Below, piece by piece: positions 1 through 10,610 of a stretch of 64,000 nucleotides of DNA. The stretch lies in assembly GCA_021234155.1 (NCBI GenBank), contig JAJEKV010000124.1, forward strand, positions 930,001 through 994,000, read 5' to 3'. The first letter of the stretch is position 1, and every line of letters begins with the position of its first letter. The notes under the pieces are model-generated. The model was not told the origin of the DNA and ran no database searches. It saw nothing but the letters and a program-made list of their open reading frames with translations. The translations under genes and the position numbers were made by a program. The DNA comes from Isoetes taiwanensis (taxonomy: Eukaryota; Streptophyta; Lycopodiopsida; Isoetales; Isoetaceae).

Positions 1-225
1 GTTGTCTAACTTTACTTAACTCAAGGCCTTTTGTTGCATATACCACGACCCTTTCATTCTATCAGTGTTGCCACCAGGGCATCATTGAAGATAAATGCCA
101 TGTACCACAACATCTAGCATTCAATCACATCAGAACCTACTATACTGAGTTGATTCTACCTAACCAGCTGCTTCATATACTATTGGGGGTTTGCTAGGAT
201 CTTTTCTCCAAGACATCATGGGTGC

Positions 226-669
226 ATGCACTTAGTTATGTCTCCAAACACGTCATTAAGATTAAAATGTATCATAATATATCATTGTACAGTCTCTCAA
301 GATACCTATTACTGCGAAGGTTTCAAACCAATGAAAGAGCACTCAAACATCATGCCCTACTACTCAGCAATCCTCTTGCTCTGGGGTAGCACACATGAAT
401 ATCCAAAAAATTACACATGGAACTTGGATATACTATACTATGTACTCAAGTATGCAATAAAGCTTGAGCTACATAGCCATCTCAACCTAAATGAACAAGA
501 CATTCTAAGGCTTGCCTCCCCAGACATAAATGAAACAAAAGCAAGACTGTTATCTTCAATTTTATTCTCCAAACCAATCTCACCCCCTGAATTTGCACTA
601 GCATGCCTTCAAATACTAACCATATGGAGATCAGATGATGTTGACTCCTCCCCATCGTCAATCAGATAG
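226..669 (+). pseudogene. Helitron Rep-like remnant (putative two-tyrosine region)
   Basis: An open frame of about 147 codons carries YYVLKYAIK near residue 75. This fits the Y-x3-Y-x2-K spacing of the Helitron Rep catalytic tyrosine motif. A Ser/Asn/Pro-rich stretch follows it, ending in EFALACLQIL, in the position where Helitron Rep proteins have an alpha-helical segment. No HUH histidine motif is recognisable upstream, where other frames are closed by stops. The frame is followed about 1.3 kb later by clear PIF1-type helicase motifs on the same strand, which is the Rep-then-helicase order of a Helitron. I infer a decayed Rep-helicase gene cut by the window edge. On its own the Rep assignment is weak; the helicase context carries most of the weight. 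Confidence 0.42.
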
Positions 670-779
670 CGCTTCCTCACATGCAGCATCATGCCAACAC
701 TCCACGCCATAGACCACTACACAGCAAGGCCGACCAACATGAACGCCATAACATATAAACAATTTTACGCTCATACGTC

Positions 780-1018
780 ATCGAACCAGCCACGTCCACA
801 AAGCAAGCTACATTTCACACAGCTCTAGGCCACAAGATCATTCTCACAAACCCACCAGTGCACGTCACCGATAATTATCCCATCCATCATACTAAAGAAT
901 TCTACTACAATATATTGCTTGACAAAATCCCATTCAGAGCAGAAGCTAAACTCCTGTCCCCACGCACAGACATACAACCTGGAATGCCAGCTTTGAGAGC
1001 TAATGTCAATTGAAGTAT
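780..1018 (+). pseudogene. Degenerate linker between Rep and helicase of the Helitron remnant
   Basis: In one + frame this stretch reads without stops for about 75 codons. It includes EFYYNILLDKIPFRAEAKLL, which resembles the 'E-x-Y-x-L-R-L-LL' block that lies before the helicase in Helitron proteins. It ends at a TGA just before a repeat cluster at about 1.03-1.19 kb. No catalytic motif is present. It is best read as part of the same decayed Rep-helicase gene; the family resemblance is from memory and approximate. Confidence 0.35.
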
Positions 1019-1026
1019 GATAACTC

Positions 1027-1185
1027 CAATAACTACTCACAACTGAAGATGATATTCTTACTCACGTGCATGCATACGCAGAAGTATGCATGCACATGAG
1101 TAGTTATTGGAGTATGCATGCATACTCTAATAACTACTCTCAACTGAAGATGACATACTCAGGTGCGTGCATACGCAGAATACCA
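1027..1185 (+). repeat. Direct repeats flanking a 40-bp near-perfect palindrome
   Basis: A roughly 50-bp block beginning ATAACTACTC and ending GCATACGCAGAA occurs at 1027-1083 and again at 1130-1182. Between them, 1099-1138 is an inverted repeat (arms AGTAGTTATT / AATAACTACT around GAGTATGCATGCATACTC) with one mismatched pair, centred at 1118/1119. The arms are made of the same sequence as the direct repeats, so the structure probably arose by an inverted plus direct duplication. It interrupts the Helitron remnant. Confidence 0.75.
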
Positions 1186-1437
1186 TCTCTTAGAGAAGGA
1201 GGAGCAACAATAAATTATAGACGCAATACTCCAAAACATTCCATCACTCAATACACATCATCATGACTCGCCAAACATCGAATAAGAACAACACCACCTA
1301 CACATAGACGAACAATAAGACCACGTAGACCAAGTGCAACAGACAGACCAACCAAACATTTCAGTCAACCCACCGTTGAACCACACTATAACTGAGCAAG
1401 CAGAAATCTACAAAGCAATCACAAGAGAAGCGCACGG

Positions 1438-1946
1438 GTTCCACATCAAGGAAAAAATTAGTGGCTAAACTTAGCCAAATGGCGAAAATTTGGCCTTGTT
1501 TGGAAAAAAATCGGCTAAACTATGTCCCTTTTTGGGCCAAAAAAAAGAAAATATTAGCCAAGTCTATTTCATGTCCCACTTCCATTTCATCCGACTTTAG
1601 CTAATCGCAAGAAAGTATAAGTGCCAAAAATTGGAAAGTTTAGCCAAAACTTAGAAGCTTTTACGTCAAAGTTTGGCGTACTTTAGCTAAATTAGTCTAT
1701 AACCTTTGTTTCTACTATGCTCAGTTAATATTTGGATCTTGAATTAGTGCAAAATAGTCAAACGATAGAAGATTTTTTTATTTTCTAATAAAAGTTTAGC
1801 CAAACATAAGAAAGTACAAGTCACAAAATTTAAAAAGTTTAGCTTAACGATAGAAGCTTTCGCCTCAACTTTTGGCATACTTTAGCCAAGTCTATTTCAC
1901 CACTTTGGATATAAAAGTTCCTTAATTTTTTCCCTGTTCCACATCA
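1438..1946. mobile_element. Non-autonomous DNA transposon with 10-11 bp target-site duplication
   Basis: GTTCCACATCA occurs at 1438-1448 and is repeated exactly at 1936-1946. Immediately inside are imperfect inverted ends: AAGGAAAAAATTA on the left and, as reverse complement of the right end, AGGGAAAAAATTA. The interior (about 490 bp) has no long open frame but repeats TTTAGCCAAA-type motifs several times in both orientations. Removing the insert and one duplicate joins the reading frame ...EAHGFHI to ISGTPRSGKT, exactly before the Walker A motif of the helicase remnant. A 9-11 bp duplication suggests a Mutator-like element; the short ends make the superfamily uncertain. Confidence 0.72.
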
Positions 1947-3115
1947 TATCGGGCACACCAAGATCTGGAAAAACCTACTTGATGAAACACATGATACAAT
2001 ACTACATTAACAAAGAGAAAGCAGTGCTGCCTATAGCAACCCCAGGAATAGCTGCAACAAAGCTATGAAGAGAAGCAACTAGTCCGCATTACCAACTTGC
2101 AATTCCAGGTAAATACACAAAACAAAAACATGTACCATAACTCTCCAACTGTACTAATCAACAAAGCTCATGCATTACGCAGTAAAAAACAATTGCCAAA
2201 CAAAATCAGACACGTAGATGTAAGGCACACAGATCCAAGCGTTCCAAGTTCTCATCATCGATCGGATATCAATGCTCGCATTCATCAACCTCAACGTGAT
2301 GTCTAGGCAAATAGAAAAAGTCACGAAGCAACCAGCAAGTGAATTCTTGCAAACACGAGCAATAATCCTCGTCAACAACCACGCTCAACTCGCACCCATA
2401 TGCAAGCATAAAAGGAGAGACGCCGAATGTCGTGTACAAGCTATGCATCCTCGCAAACGACCCTTACCTTATGCAAGCAAAGAAGTATCACTTGATGCAA
2501 TCAATCAAGCACTTCTTCGACCAGAGTACATAACCTTCCTCAACACTATAAGAGTAGGGCCACTGACCCAAAGCGAACTTAAACAAACACTGGGAGCCTA
2601 CATCGAAAAAGCCCTTAGCAAAATTGACAATAACACCACAATGTTATGCACCCACCACAAGGTCGTTCGACATTACAACACAATGGCTGATCAAAATGTT
2701 TTCCAGTAATCGTGCATAAGATACGAGTCCACATCAATACAGCAGCAGAAGGCAGAATGAACGACTGGATTGAAGGTCCGACATTCGACCAAATACCTTA
2801 CGTCGCCATAGGATGCAGAGTCCTAATCATTACCAATATGGACATACTGGGAGAAATAATTAATGGAACAACAGGAGCAATCACATACATAGAGACCGAC
2901 GACCAAACGGGAGACACAAAAAGCATCTTGGTCCACATTGGAAACTCTCTCCAACGCATGTGTGTCAAATGCATGCTGGTTGAATACATACATCAAGGGC
3001 CCAAGACCATCTTCAAGAGAACGTTTCCACTTGCACTAGCATATCCCACGGCATGACACAAGAGTCAAAGCTCCACGATAGAAGGCAATGCAAACTAACA
3101 TTTCATCATACATGA
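1936..3115 (+). pseudogene. PIF1-type DNA helicase of a decayed Helitron
   Basis: PIF1-family helicases unwind DNA; in Helitrons the domain is fused behind Rep and drives rolling-circle transposition. Visible motifs in order: Walker A GTPRSGKT (1952-1975) followed by ATPGIAATKL, which matches the A-x-TG-x-AA motif; FLNTIRVGPLTQSELKQTL near 2545-2600, which matches the 'L..IR-G..t' block; VAIGCRVLIITNMDI...NGTTGAI (about 2800-2880), the 2B-domain segment; and FKRTFPLALAYPTA-stop-HKSQSSTIEG (about 3015-3085), the final 'FPL.LAYA.TIHKSQG.T' motif, in which a TGA replaces the isoleucine codon. Several stops and frame changes (2067, 2709, 3053) show it is dead. It belongs with the Rep-like remnant upstream. 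Confidence 0.8.
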
Positions 3116-3179
3116 CCAGCAACAACAGAAGCATATCATCAAACTCCATTAGATAATCATGTCAAAATAAGCTTTTGAA

Positions 3180-3955
3180 TGTAACTTCTCTATCCCCATC
3201 CTATCCTTTACTCCAAGCCGACATTTTTGCTAGTTTTCTTGTGCGGAAAGAAAAATGACGAGCAAAGCAAAAACAATATGAGATTATCACAAAATAAAAA
3301 AGAAGACATGGATGACGTGATGAAAATCCTTTAAAAGCAAGGGTAGAGAGGGAAACAAACAAAGGATGAGACAAAGGACATATCTACAAAAAGTTAGAGG
3401 CGGCGGAAGAGGAGGGGGTCTAATGGCCCCCTCTGTGAGGCGGTCCCCTTCCTAGCGCACATGGGGTTTCCATCAACTTCTTTGAAGCTTTTCAAGAGAT
3501 GCAAGAGGCAAACGTGGCAGATATCTACATCCTTAGAAAACCCTTTCAAATAATTTTCAAATGCACGTGTCGATGTGCTAAACAGAGATGGGAAAGAGAA
3601 GTTATGACACTTCTAGTGAGGCGTCCATAAATCGTGGCAGATGGGCCTATAAACCGTGGTGGATGGGCCCTGTTATCATGACATCAAATCTTAGCCATTG
3701 ATTTTTTATTTTAACGTTCTGCAACATATGTTCAAAGGGAGGGGGTTGAGCAATGACTGAGTCCATGCGCAAAGGAAGGCGACCATACCATAATGAAATA
3801 AATATTAGAAATTGAACACTAATTTTCTATCTTTACAGTGATGCTAGCAGCAAACACAAAATTGCCAAAATATAGGAGTAATAAAATCCTTTAAAAGCAA
3901 GGGTAGAGAGGGAAAGAAACAAAGGATCAGACAAGGAACCGCAAAAAGAGAATAT
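3180..3955. repeat. Non-coding spacer with a ~555-bp-spaced duplication, LINE target
   Basis: No gene is visible. A block reading AAAATCCTTTAAAAGCAAGG followed by GTAGAGAGGGAAA occurs near 3330 and again near 3886. The sequence just before the second copy (about 3795-3880, TAAATATTAGAAATT... CTAGCAGCAAA) also reappears at 9722-9800, on the far side of the LINE. The LINE therefore inserted inside an older duplicated segment, and the duplicated units now lie on both sides of it. A G-rich/C-rich stretch at 3405-3455 is unremarkable. Confidence 0.6.
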
Positions 3956-4097
3956 ATATATATTTTTTTTTTTGAAGGATGCTTTCATTCATAATGGATT
4001 TATGTGTACAACTTAATTCTATGTGATATCAAAACGTCCACAACGTCTTGACGACTGTGCAGAGTTAATCACATAGCAAGATTAAGCGTGCCATACA

Positions 4098-7000
4098 TCA
4101 CAATTGACTAAAGAAAGAATCCCATAGTTGATGAGCCATTCTTTGATCTTTCGCAGCTTGAACCTGTTTACTCAGTTTAGCTTTAAGAGATATCAAGATC
4201 CTGGAGGAATGCGTGTAATTCTGTGAGAAGACAAAAGCCCTGCGTCTCTTCCAAATAATCCAGAGCAGCCATCCCTTACACAAATGCACAGCATCCCTTT
4301 TCAATGCAGACCATCCTCTAGGATAAATTCCCAGGACAACATTTAGAACAGGGATAGATAATTCAAAAACTTCTTTCACGCGGTCCCAAACTGCTTGGAT
4401 GTCTCTGCATTCTATAAAGCAATGCTCAATAGATTCCTCCGTACAATCACACATAGGACAGATAGTACTAACTTGTGGGTTGAACCTGCTGACCACACTG
4501 TTAGTTCTTAATGCCATGTGTATTATCTGCCATGTGAGAACTTGCACTTTGGGGGGAAGACGATTCTTCCATACCTGTTTCCACATGCGCTTCAAATCCC
4601 CTTCCTCACTTTGCAAGGACCACTTCGACGATAACTGTAATACCTCGTTGAAATGAAGAAGTTTGTAACAAGAAGAAACTGAAGGGTGCTCGTGCAAAGC
4701 TTCATGAGATGTCACAAAATCCCCCACCAATGGTATTGCGTAATACGGAATGCTACCTACGACCGACCGCCAAATTGCTTCATCTTGTGGGCGCAGCTTA
4801 AATTTTTGTTTGAAGTCTTCCCATGATAAAAGCACCCCCTGTGAGTACCAATCGCCAACAAAATTAATTCCACATGATGACCACCTTCTCTGAGTCCTCA
4901 TATCCACTAGAGAAAATAGAGGCTTTGGATCCCCATCCGTTTCTATGGCTAACCACCACACCGGCATTGCGATGGAGTGGCAGTTCACTACATTCAGATG
5001 CCATAAACCCCTCACTGATTCCCATGCTTTAAGTAATCCCTTCAGAAAAGGTGAAGCCCCTGAGAAAGGTTTTAATTTGTAAAAGAGAGCCCATGGCAAC
5101 TCCACTCTCATGGCGATTTTGTCACATGAAATGCAATGTAAAAGTGATTGTTTCAGCAGCTGAGTACCAGGAGAATTCACCTGCCCATTCAACACCTGCC
5201 AAATGAATTTGCTCGCCAAGAACTTTAGTGTGCAACGCAATATCTAGCATCCCTAATCCACCCTGGTTTCTATGAGTGCAGCACTTGTCCCAGGCCACCT
5301 TAATATCCGCTCCCTCCTCATTTCCACCCCATACAAAATTCCTTATTGATTTCGTCAATTCCGAAAGATGATGCTTTTGGGGCCAACAAAGACTTGAAGG
5401 TTTGCATATCGTCACGATACTACAAAGTACTGATTTAGCTACCACAATCCTGCCAGCCATAGAGAGCTTACATATTTTCCACCAATTTAAATGTTTTTCC
5501 AACCCAAGTAGGATCTCATCCCACGTCTCTATTGCTGACCTGTTAATACCAATCGGAATACCCAACAATCTGGATGAGGCACCGCTTGGTGTTACTTTCC
5601 AAGGATATTGGAGAATGCACTCAGGTATGGTTTCATCCAAAGGCCACAATGCCGCACATTTGTTCCAATTCAAAGAACAACCAGAAGCCATGGAAAACAT
5701 GTTAAGAAGCCTAGTGGCGCAAGATAGGTTCTCCTCTGTTGCTTCCAAGAATAGAAAGGTGTCGTCCGCATATTGGCTACATACCTGTTGAGTTCCATCA
5801 TGCATAGCAAGACCATTAATGATTCCATCACCTGTAGCTGAAAGAAGCAATTGGGAAAGACACTCGGCTACAACATTAAAGAGAAATGGTGCCAATGGAC
5901 AGCCTTGCCTGATGCCTCTACCAATTGGAAAAATAGAAGAAGATTCACCAGAAAAAACCACTGATGCGTGACTAGTATCAAGAAGATTCATTACCACTGA
6001 TGTGAAGTCTGAACCACAGCCTAGAGCTAAAAGCATCTTCTGAAGAAAGGACCAGCTTACACTGTCGTATGCTTTCTTAAAGTCCAGCTTCAAGTATATG
6101 ACTCGCGTTTTTCTTGCCCAGTGCAAACCTTCGAAGGCTGCAGCAACATTGCTAAGAATGCTTCTTTTGGGCAAGAAACCAGACTGCGTATAAGTGATAT
6201 GTTCCATAAGAATTGGTTTTAGCCTCTCTGCATATGCCTTAGCCACAATTTTGTAAAAGGAGGACAACAATGTAATCGGTCTCCAATCATTAATTGATCT
6301 AGGCTCTTTCACTTTTGGTATCAATGTAATGACGCCAGTGTTAAGTCTCTTGTCCAAGTATTCCTTTTCTAAAAAATCAGAATACGCGCTATAGACAAAC
6401 GGCTCTATCCATTCCCAGTTGGTCTGAAAAAACTCAACGGGAATGCCATCCATACCTGGGCACTTGTCTTTAGCCAACAAGAAGGCTGCTTCCTTAATCT
6501 CTTCCCTGGATAGAGGTGCTCCCAGCGCATCCCTTTGTGGTTGCGTCACCTTAGGTTTTACTTTAGCAAGGATCATGTTTTCAAAACAATCCTGAAACTC
6601 CACATCCTTTTTCTCAAAGAAACACCTAAAGTAATTATATAAATATTCTTTGATCAGTTGAGGTTCCCTGACCATCCGCCCGTCTTCCGTCTGAATATGA
6701 GTAAGAGTAGCAGCATACATTCTTTGCCTTGCAACCTTGAAGAAAAATTTAGAACATTTGTCCCCTTCTCTTATCCAGGTAAGACCTGCTTTTGTTTTAG
6801 CCTGAATGACTTTGATTGTTTCCAGGTTTTTTATTTCTTTCAGAACTTCCTTCTCGCGATTTCCTGTAATAATTCCCCCCCTTCTAAGATTGGAGAGCTC
6901 CTGATACAAAGAATCCAATCTCGCCTTTTCCTCTCTTACCTTGGTTTTGCCCCACTCTTTAGCAAATTTCTTAATAGCTGCTAACGATGAGATCATTGCG

Positions 7001-7854
7001 TCCATTCCTATTTTATTTGAGCTCACCTCTAACCATATTCTCTTGCATTGCAACTTGAAATGAATATCATTCAAGTATCGAGTATTTAATTTAAAAACTG
7101 TTCTTAAAGGTTTAAAGTTGTCCAGAATGCGACCACTCACCAATTGCGGGTTGTGATCAGAGATGGAATTATCCAACAGATTTTGACGATATAGAGATGG
7201 GCACCTAGATGCAGCGATCTGGTTAATATAACACCTATCGTGGCGAGCGTATGCCCTTCCTTCCGCTACCCGTCCGTTGTGCCATGTGAACCCGCCATCT
7301 CCATGCAATTCTGATAGTTGCAGTTCTGCTAACAAACTAACCCATTGCTCTTTTTCAAAGCCAGACACAATTTCTGCCGCATTACCCATTCTATCCTCTC
7401 TGCTTTCCACCATATTAAAGTCACCCAGCATGATCCACGCAATGTTATTGCCACCGAAACGTCTAACCTTATTTTTAATTGAGGCCCACAGTGTACCTCT
7501 CTTTCTTGCAACGTTATGCGCATAAACGTTAATTATACCCCGTAGTTGTCCGCCTGCATCCCAGGTGATTATACTACATCTGCCAAAATTGTCTACATAT
7601 GTAGATAATACCTTGATTTCCTTCCTCCACGCGATTAGGGTCCCTGCACTGGAGCTTCCACTCGTTGATGCAATTCCAACAAAACTATTTCCTAGCAAAC
7701 CCAGAAGATGTCCTATTTCTTCATTCTTACATCTGTGCTCCTGTAAGCATATGAAGTCTGGTTTAATTTTAGCCAAGGCCAGAGCTAATCTACTACCCTT
7801 TATCTCTGATGATTTCACCCCTCTGATGTTCCAGCTTAAAATCTTATGATCCAT
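4098..7854 (-). pseudogene. LINE ORF2: endonuclease / reverse transcriptase, one frameshift
   Basis: ORF2 starts at ATG 7854 (MDHKILSWNIRG) and spans about 1,250 codons. An N-terminal APE-type endonuclease shows WNIRG, LQEHR, GDFNMVESREDR and the SDHNP catalytic end. The reverse transcriptase shows KEPRSINDWRPITLL, LKLDFKKAYDSVSW, GIRQGCPLAPFLF and the catalytic QYADDTFLF. After GGLGMLDI the frame changes: the first frame runs on to a stop at 5122, while the correct continuation (LASKFIWQVLNGQV...) is in the next frame from about 5230 to 4098. Near the C-terminus CPMCDCTEESIEHCFIEC is a zf-RVT zinc finger. The enzyme nicks the target and reverse-transcribes the RNA in place. One frameshift at about 5220-5235 is the only break seen, so this copy is nearly intact but probably inactive on its own. 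Confidence 0.9.
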
Positions 7855-9667
7855 TTTTGGGAGCGGGTTTCTTCCGTTTGGATGGTATTCTCTCTTCTTC
7901 ACCTTCACCCTGTTTACCCTTTTTTCTAGATTCATATTCCATACTGTTTGCATTATCACATACTTCTTCTAATACCAGGTCAGCCCATCTATTTGAATGG
8001 AGAGGTATCCCAGCCATCGGATCAGGAGGCGAGAGATTAGGTGGGTCAATACACATCAACTCACTGTTATCCAACGGAAAATCATTATCACCTGCCACAT
8101 GCACTTCTTCTCTTATTTTTGGAGGTTTCATTGGAGCATCATGTATAGAAGCATTCAAGCCTTTTCTTTTTATACTTTTCCATTCTGAGTCTGAAACCCG
8201 TTGACTCCACCCAGCCAATCCATGATTGGTCAATTGAGAGGAAAGACAGCGAGTGTCAAAGCCAGATTTGTTTGATTTCTCCTGCGCAGCGTGACTAATT
8301 ATTGGATCTACTTCTAACCGTTTCTTTTCATCAGAAGAGATTAAAGATAGCTCTAAGGGATTATCGCCAGTGACCATACCCTTCGTAGGTTCTGTTGAAG
8401 GGGGTGTGTGTTGGGGATGGTTAGAGTCCGGAGTATGCATCTCCCTTTCAGCACTTTTCTTGTTTTGCGTAGTATCAAGCCCTTCAATGTGTAGCTTGGG
8501 AAACATTCTACGCAAGTCCCAGCCATTTAATAACTTCAAGTTGAGTAAAGAGAAGTACGTACCACTTTGCACAACCACTTGCTTCGGTATACCTTCTGCA
8601 GCCGGTATGCCAACGCAGATCTTAGGACCTCTAATAATTGAGTGAGAAATATAAGTACCAAGTGTATTGGCGATTGAAATCAGAAAATCTGGATCAAGCA
8701 TATCAGGAGGCAAACGCTCAATCTCGAGCCAGCAAGGAAGTTTTATGGCAGACAGTTTATCTGAAGTGAAACCAGGCGCATAATATTGGTATAAAATAAA
8801 CTCTTCTGCAAAGTAATCTACAGCTCTACTAACAAGTTTCTCCACAGTAGATTCGCTGTCAAACAAAATAAGAAAAAAATTCCCTCCAATGGCTTTCAGT
8901 GATTGAAACTGTGGCAGTCTTAACTTCTCTAGATGCCTGGTCAACCAAGAGTGTAACCTTCTGAAGTCCAAGAAACCTCCCGTGTAGAAGCCAACAACAG
9001 ATTTGGCGACTAGATTTTGAATATTTTTCAAATGTTTATCATGATCTATAACCGCTGTCTTAACCTTGCTACATTCAAATGGAGCACCAGAAGATTGATA
9101 CAACTTACTCAGATCTGGCATAAAATTATCAGAACACAACATACTAAGAGCATCATTTACTCTATTGCTTCTAACCTCTGCAGATAAGCCCTGCTTTATC
9201 CAGTCAGAAAATCGGGGCTTTGAGATTTTTTCTACAGTATTCCCGCTCTTCCAGGCTCCAGTATCATTTCCCTTCAAATTGCTATGATTGTAGCCACGAT
9301 TCTGCTTTAGGACACTGTTAATCCCTAATTCAGCATCAATTACATCCGAGACCTTGAACTCTGCTCCATTTGTCGCTAATGCCTCCCGCAGATCATGTTT
9401 CTGAGCATGGCCAGTAACGGCAGGACCAGGAGTGGTCTCTGCCGGAGTCTCCACCGACAAAACAGTTTTGTTAGAAGCCCCAACAATTGGGGACGATTTA
9501 CAGGCCCCTGAAACCTGCTGTAAGGCCGATATCCCGGCTGTAACCATGCTTGCAGTGCAAATCGGTGGCCCTGGGGGCCCGTTAAGAGCACCTGGGTCGA
9601 ACCCAGGTCTGTTCCTCGCCGCCGCCAAAGCGGCCGTTTCTACTGCGCCTGCGCCTTCGGACAACAT
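7844..9667 (-). CDS. LINE ORF1 protein, DUF4283-type RNA-binding protein
   Basis: About 607 residues from the first ATG at 9667; the frame stays open a little further upstream, but only from TTG inside the target-site duplication. Residues about 205-350 form the DUF4283 domain usual in plant LINE ORF1 proteins, with VGFYTGGFLDFRRLHSWLTR at its start and KLPCWLEIERLPPDML near its end. These proteins bind the element RNA and form the ribonucleoprotein particle. The N-terminus is Gly/Pro/Ala-rich, and the C-terminus is basic with KKGKQGEG and KRKKPAP, a possible nuclear signal. I see no CCHC zinc knuckle, which many relatives carry. Its stop overlaps the ORF2 start by 11 nt (ATGGATCATAA), so ORF2 is probably translated by termination-reinitiation. 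Confidence 0.88.
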   Translation of the reverse strand: MLSEGAGAVETAALAAARNRPGFDPGALNGPPGPPICTASMVTAGISALQQVSGACKSSPIVGASNKTVLSVETPAETTPGPAVTGHAQKHDLREALATNGAEFKVSDVIDAELGINSVLKQNRGYNHSNLKGNDTGAWKSGNTVEKISKPRFSDWIKQGLSAEVRSNRVNDALSMLCSDNFMPDLSKLYQSSGAPFECSKVKTAVIDHDKHLKNIQNLVAKSVVGFYTGGFLDFRRLHSWLTRHLEKLRLPQFQSLKAIGGNFFLILFDSESTVEKLVSRAVDYFAEEFILYQYYAPGFTSDKLSAIKLPCWLEIERLPPDMLDPDFLISIANTLGTYISHSIIRGPKICVGIPAAEGIPKQVVVQSGTYFSLLNLKLLNGWDLRRMFPKLHIEGLDTTQNKKSAEREMHTPDSNHPQHTPPSTEPTKGMVTGDNPLELSLISSDEKKRLEVDPIISHAAQEKSNKSGFDTRCLSSQLTNHGLAGWSQRVSDSEWKSIKRKGLNASIHDAPMKPPKIREEVHVAGDNDFPLDNSELMCIDPPNLSPPDPMAGIPLHSNRWADLVLEEVCDNANSMEYESRKKGKQGEGEEERIPSKRKKPAPKNGS

Positions 9668-9812
9668 TTTTCCTCCCTCAATAATTCGGTCCTCTCGCAA
9701 AAAGAGAATATTAACAAAGTAAATATTAGAAATTTAACAGCAATTTCCTATTTACGATGCTGCTAGTAGCAAATACAGAATTGTCAAACTATAGAACTAA
9801 TAATATAATAAT

Positions 9813-9994
9813 GAGAAAACTAGCAAACTACCCTTATGAGTTTTTGTAATTACTAAAATGCCCTTATGAGTTTTAAAATTACCAAAATGCCCCTACACAC
9901 CTATTATACACAAGGACATTTTGGTAATTTTGAAACTCATAAAAGTATTTTGGTAGTTACACAAACTCATAGAGGTATTTTGATAGTTTTCCCT
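9813..9994. mobile_element. Foldback / MITE-like inverted repeat
   Basis: The left arm (9813-9895, GAGAAAACTAGCAAACTACC...) and right arm (9912-9994, ending GATAGTTTTCCCT) are inverted copies built from a repeated 'AAAATGCCCTTATGAGTTTT' type unit. A third, single copy of the arm unit lies at 10089-10131 (GGGAAAACTACCAAAATACC). There is no open frame, and I could not assign a target-site duplication. This is a common kind of plant foldback or MITE made of short units. Confidence 0.6.
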
Positions 9995-10131
9995 AAAAAT
10001 TTAATGGTTGGGTAGAAACTAATCCTAAAATGTATGTAGCCAGCAAAGCATTACTCTAAAAAAATTCCTTTAGTAGTATATTATTATAGGGAAAACTACC
10101 AAAATACCCCTATGAGTTAAGTGTAATTACC

Positions 10132-10610
10132 AATTTATTAAACTTCGTTTCTGTTCTCTAGTATAATTTTGACCTTGAGGAAGCAATCTAAAATCTGTTT
10201 CTGAAAAGGCCACTAGGCGTGCATTAAATTGTTAATCTATGTTAAAATTTGCTAAGAGCTCATATTCCAGCAAGGGAAACAATTAAGATTTTTCATACTA
10301 AACCAAATGTCAAAAATGCTTTCATTAACAATAGCAGCCAAATAAAATTCACCCATGTGGTTTGATCTGTTTCATGGTTCAGAAATGCTAAATGGGTTGA
10401 CGGATACAGAACTTCCATAATACATCAAGTATTAAAAATAAACCAAATGTCAAAAATGATTCCATAGTAAACCAAATGCCAAATGCAACGTGATATCGTG
10501 CTATATTATACACTCAAATTGTGCACTCTTTTAAGTGCTATCAAGCCATACGAACGCATTATCACCACGTAACAATTTTATGATGGCCAAAGGAAAAAAA
10601 TTTACATTGC
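10132..10610. other. Intergenic AT-rich spacer downstream of the PQ-loop gene
   Basis: No coding frame with recognisable content. It contains two partial copies of an AACCAAATGTCAAAAATG phrase (near 10303 and 10441). It must hold the 3' UTR and polyadenylation region of the - strand PQ-loop gene, but no single poly(A) signal stands out. Confidence 0.4.

Larger units (their letters stand above)
3956..9696 (-). mobile_element. Full-length LINE (L1-like plant non-LTR retrotransposon)
   Basis: The element is bounded by a perfect 15-bp target-site duplication, GCAAAAAGAGAATAT, at 3941-3955 and 9697-9711. It lies on the - strand: the 3' end shows an A tail (a T run at about 3962-3973 on the + strand), and the 5' end begins directly at the duplication with ORF1 about 30 nt inside. 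ORF1 (DUF4283-like) and ORF2 (endonuclease, reverse transcriptase, zf-RVT) are both present. ORF1 is open throughout and ORF2 has one visible frameshift. A perfect duplication, intact 5' end and so few lesions point to a recent insertion. It has no RNase H domain that I can see. Confidence 0.93.

Noticed and set aside
7855-7959. Longer ORF2 start at GTG 7959
   Set aside because: The frame upstream of ATG 7854 lies within ORF1 coding sequence; the ATG overlapping the ORF1 stop gives the usual endonuclease start.
5402-9722. Open frames on the + strand across the LINE
   Set aside because: Antisense shadows of ORF1 and ORF2; no family motifs.
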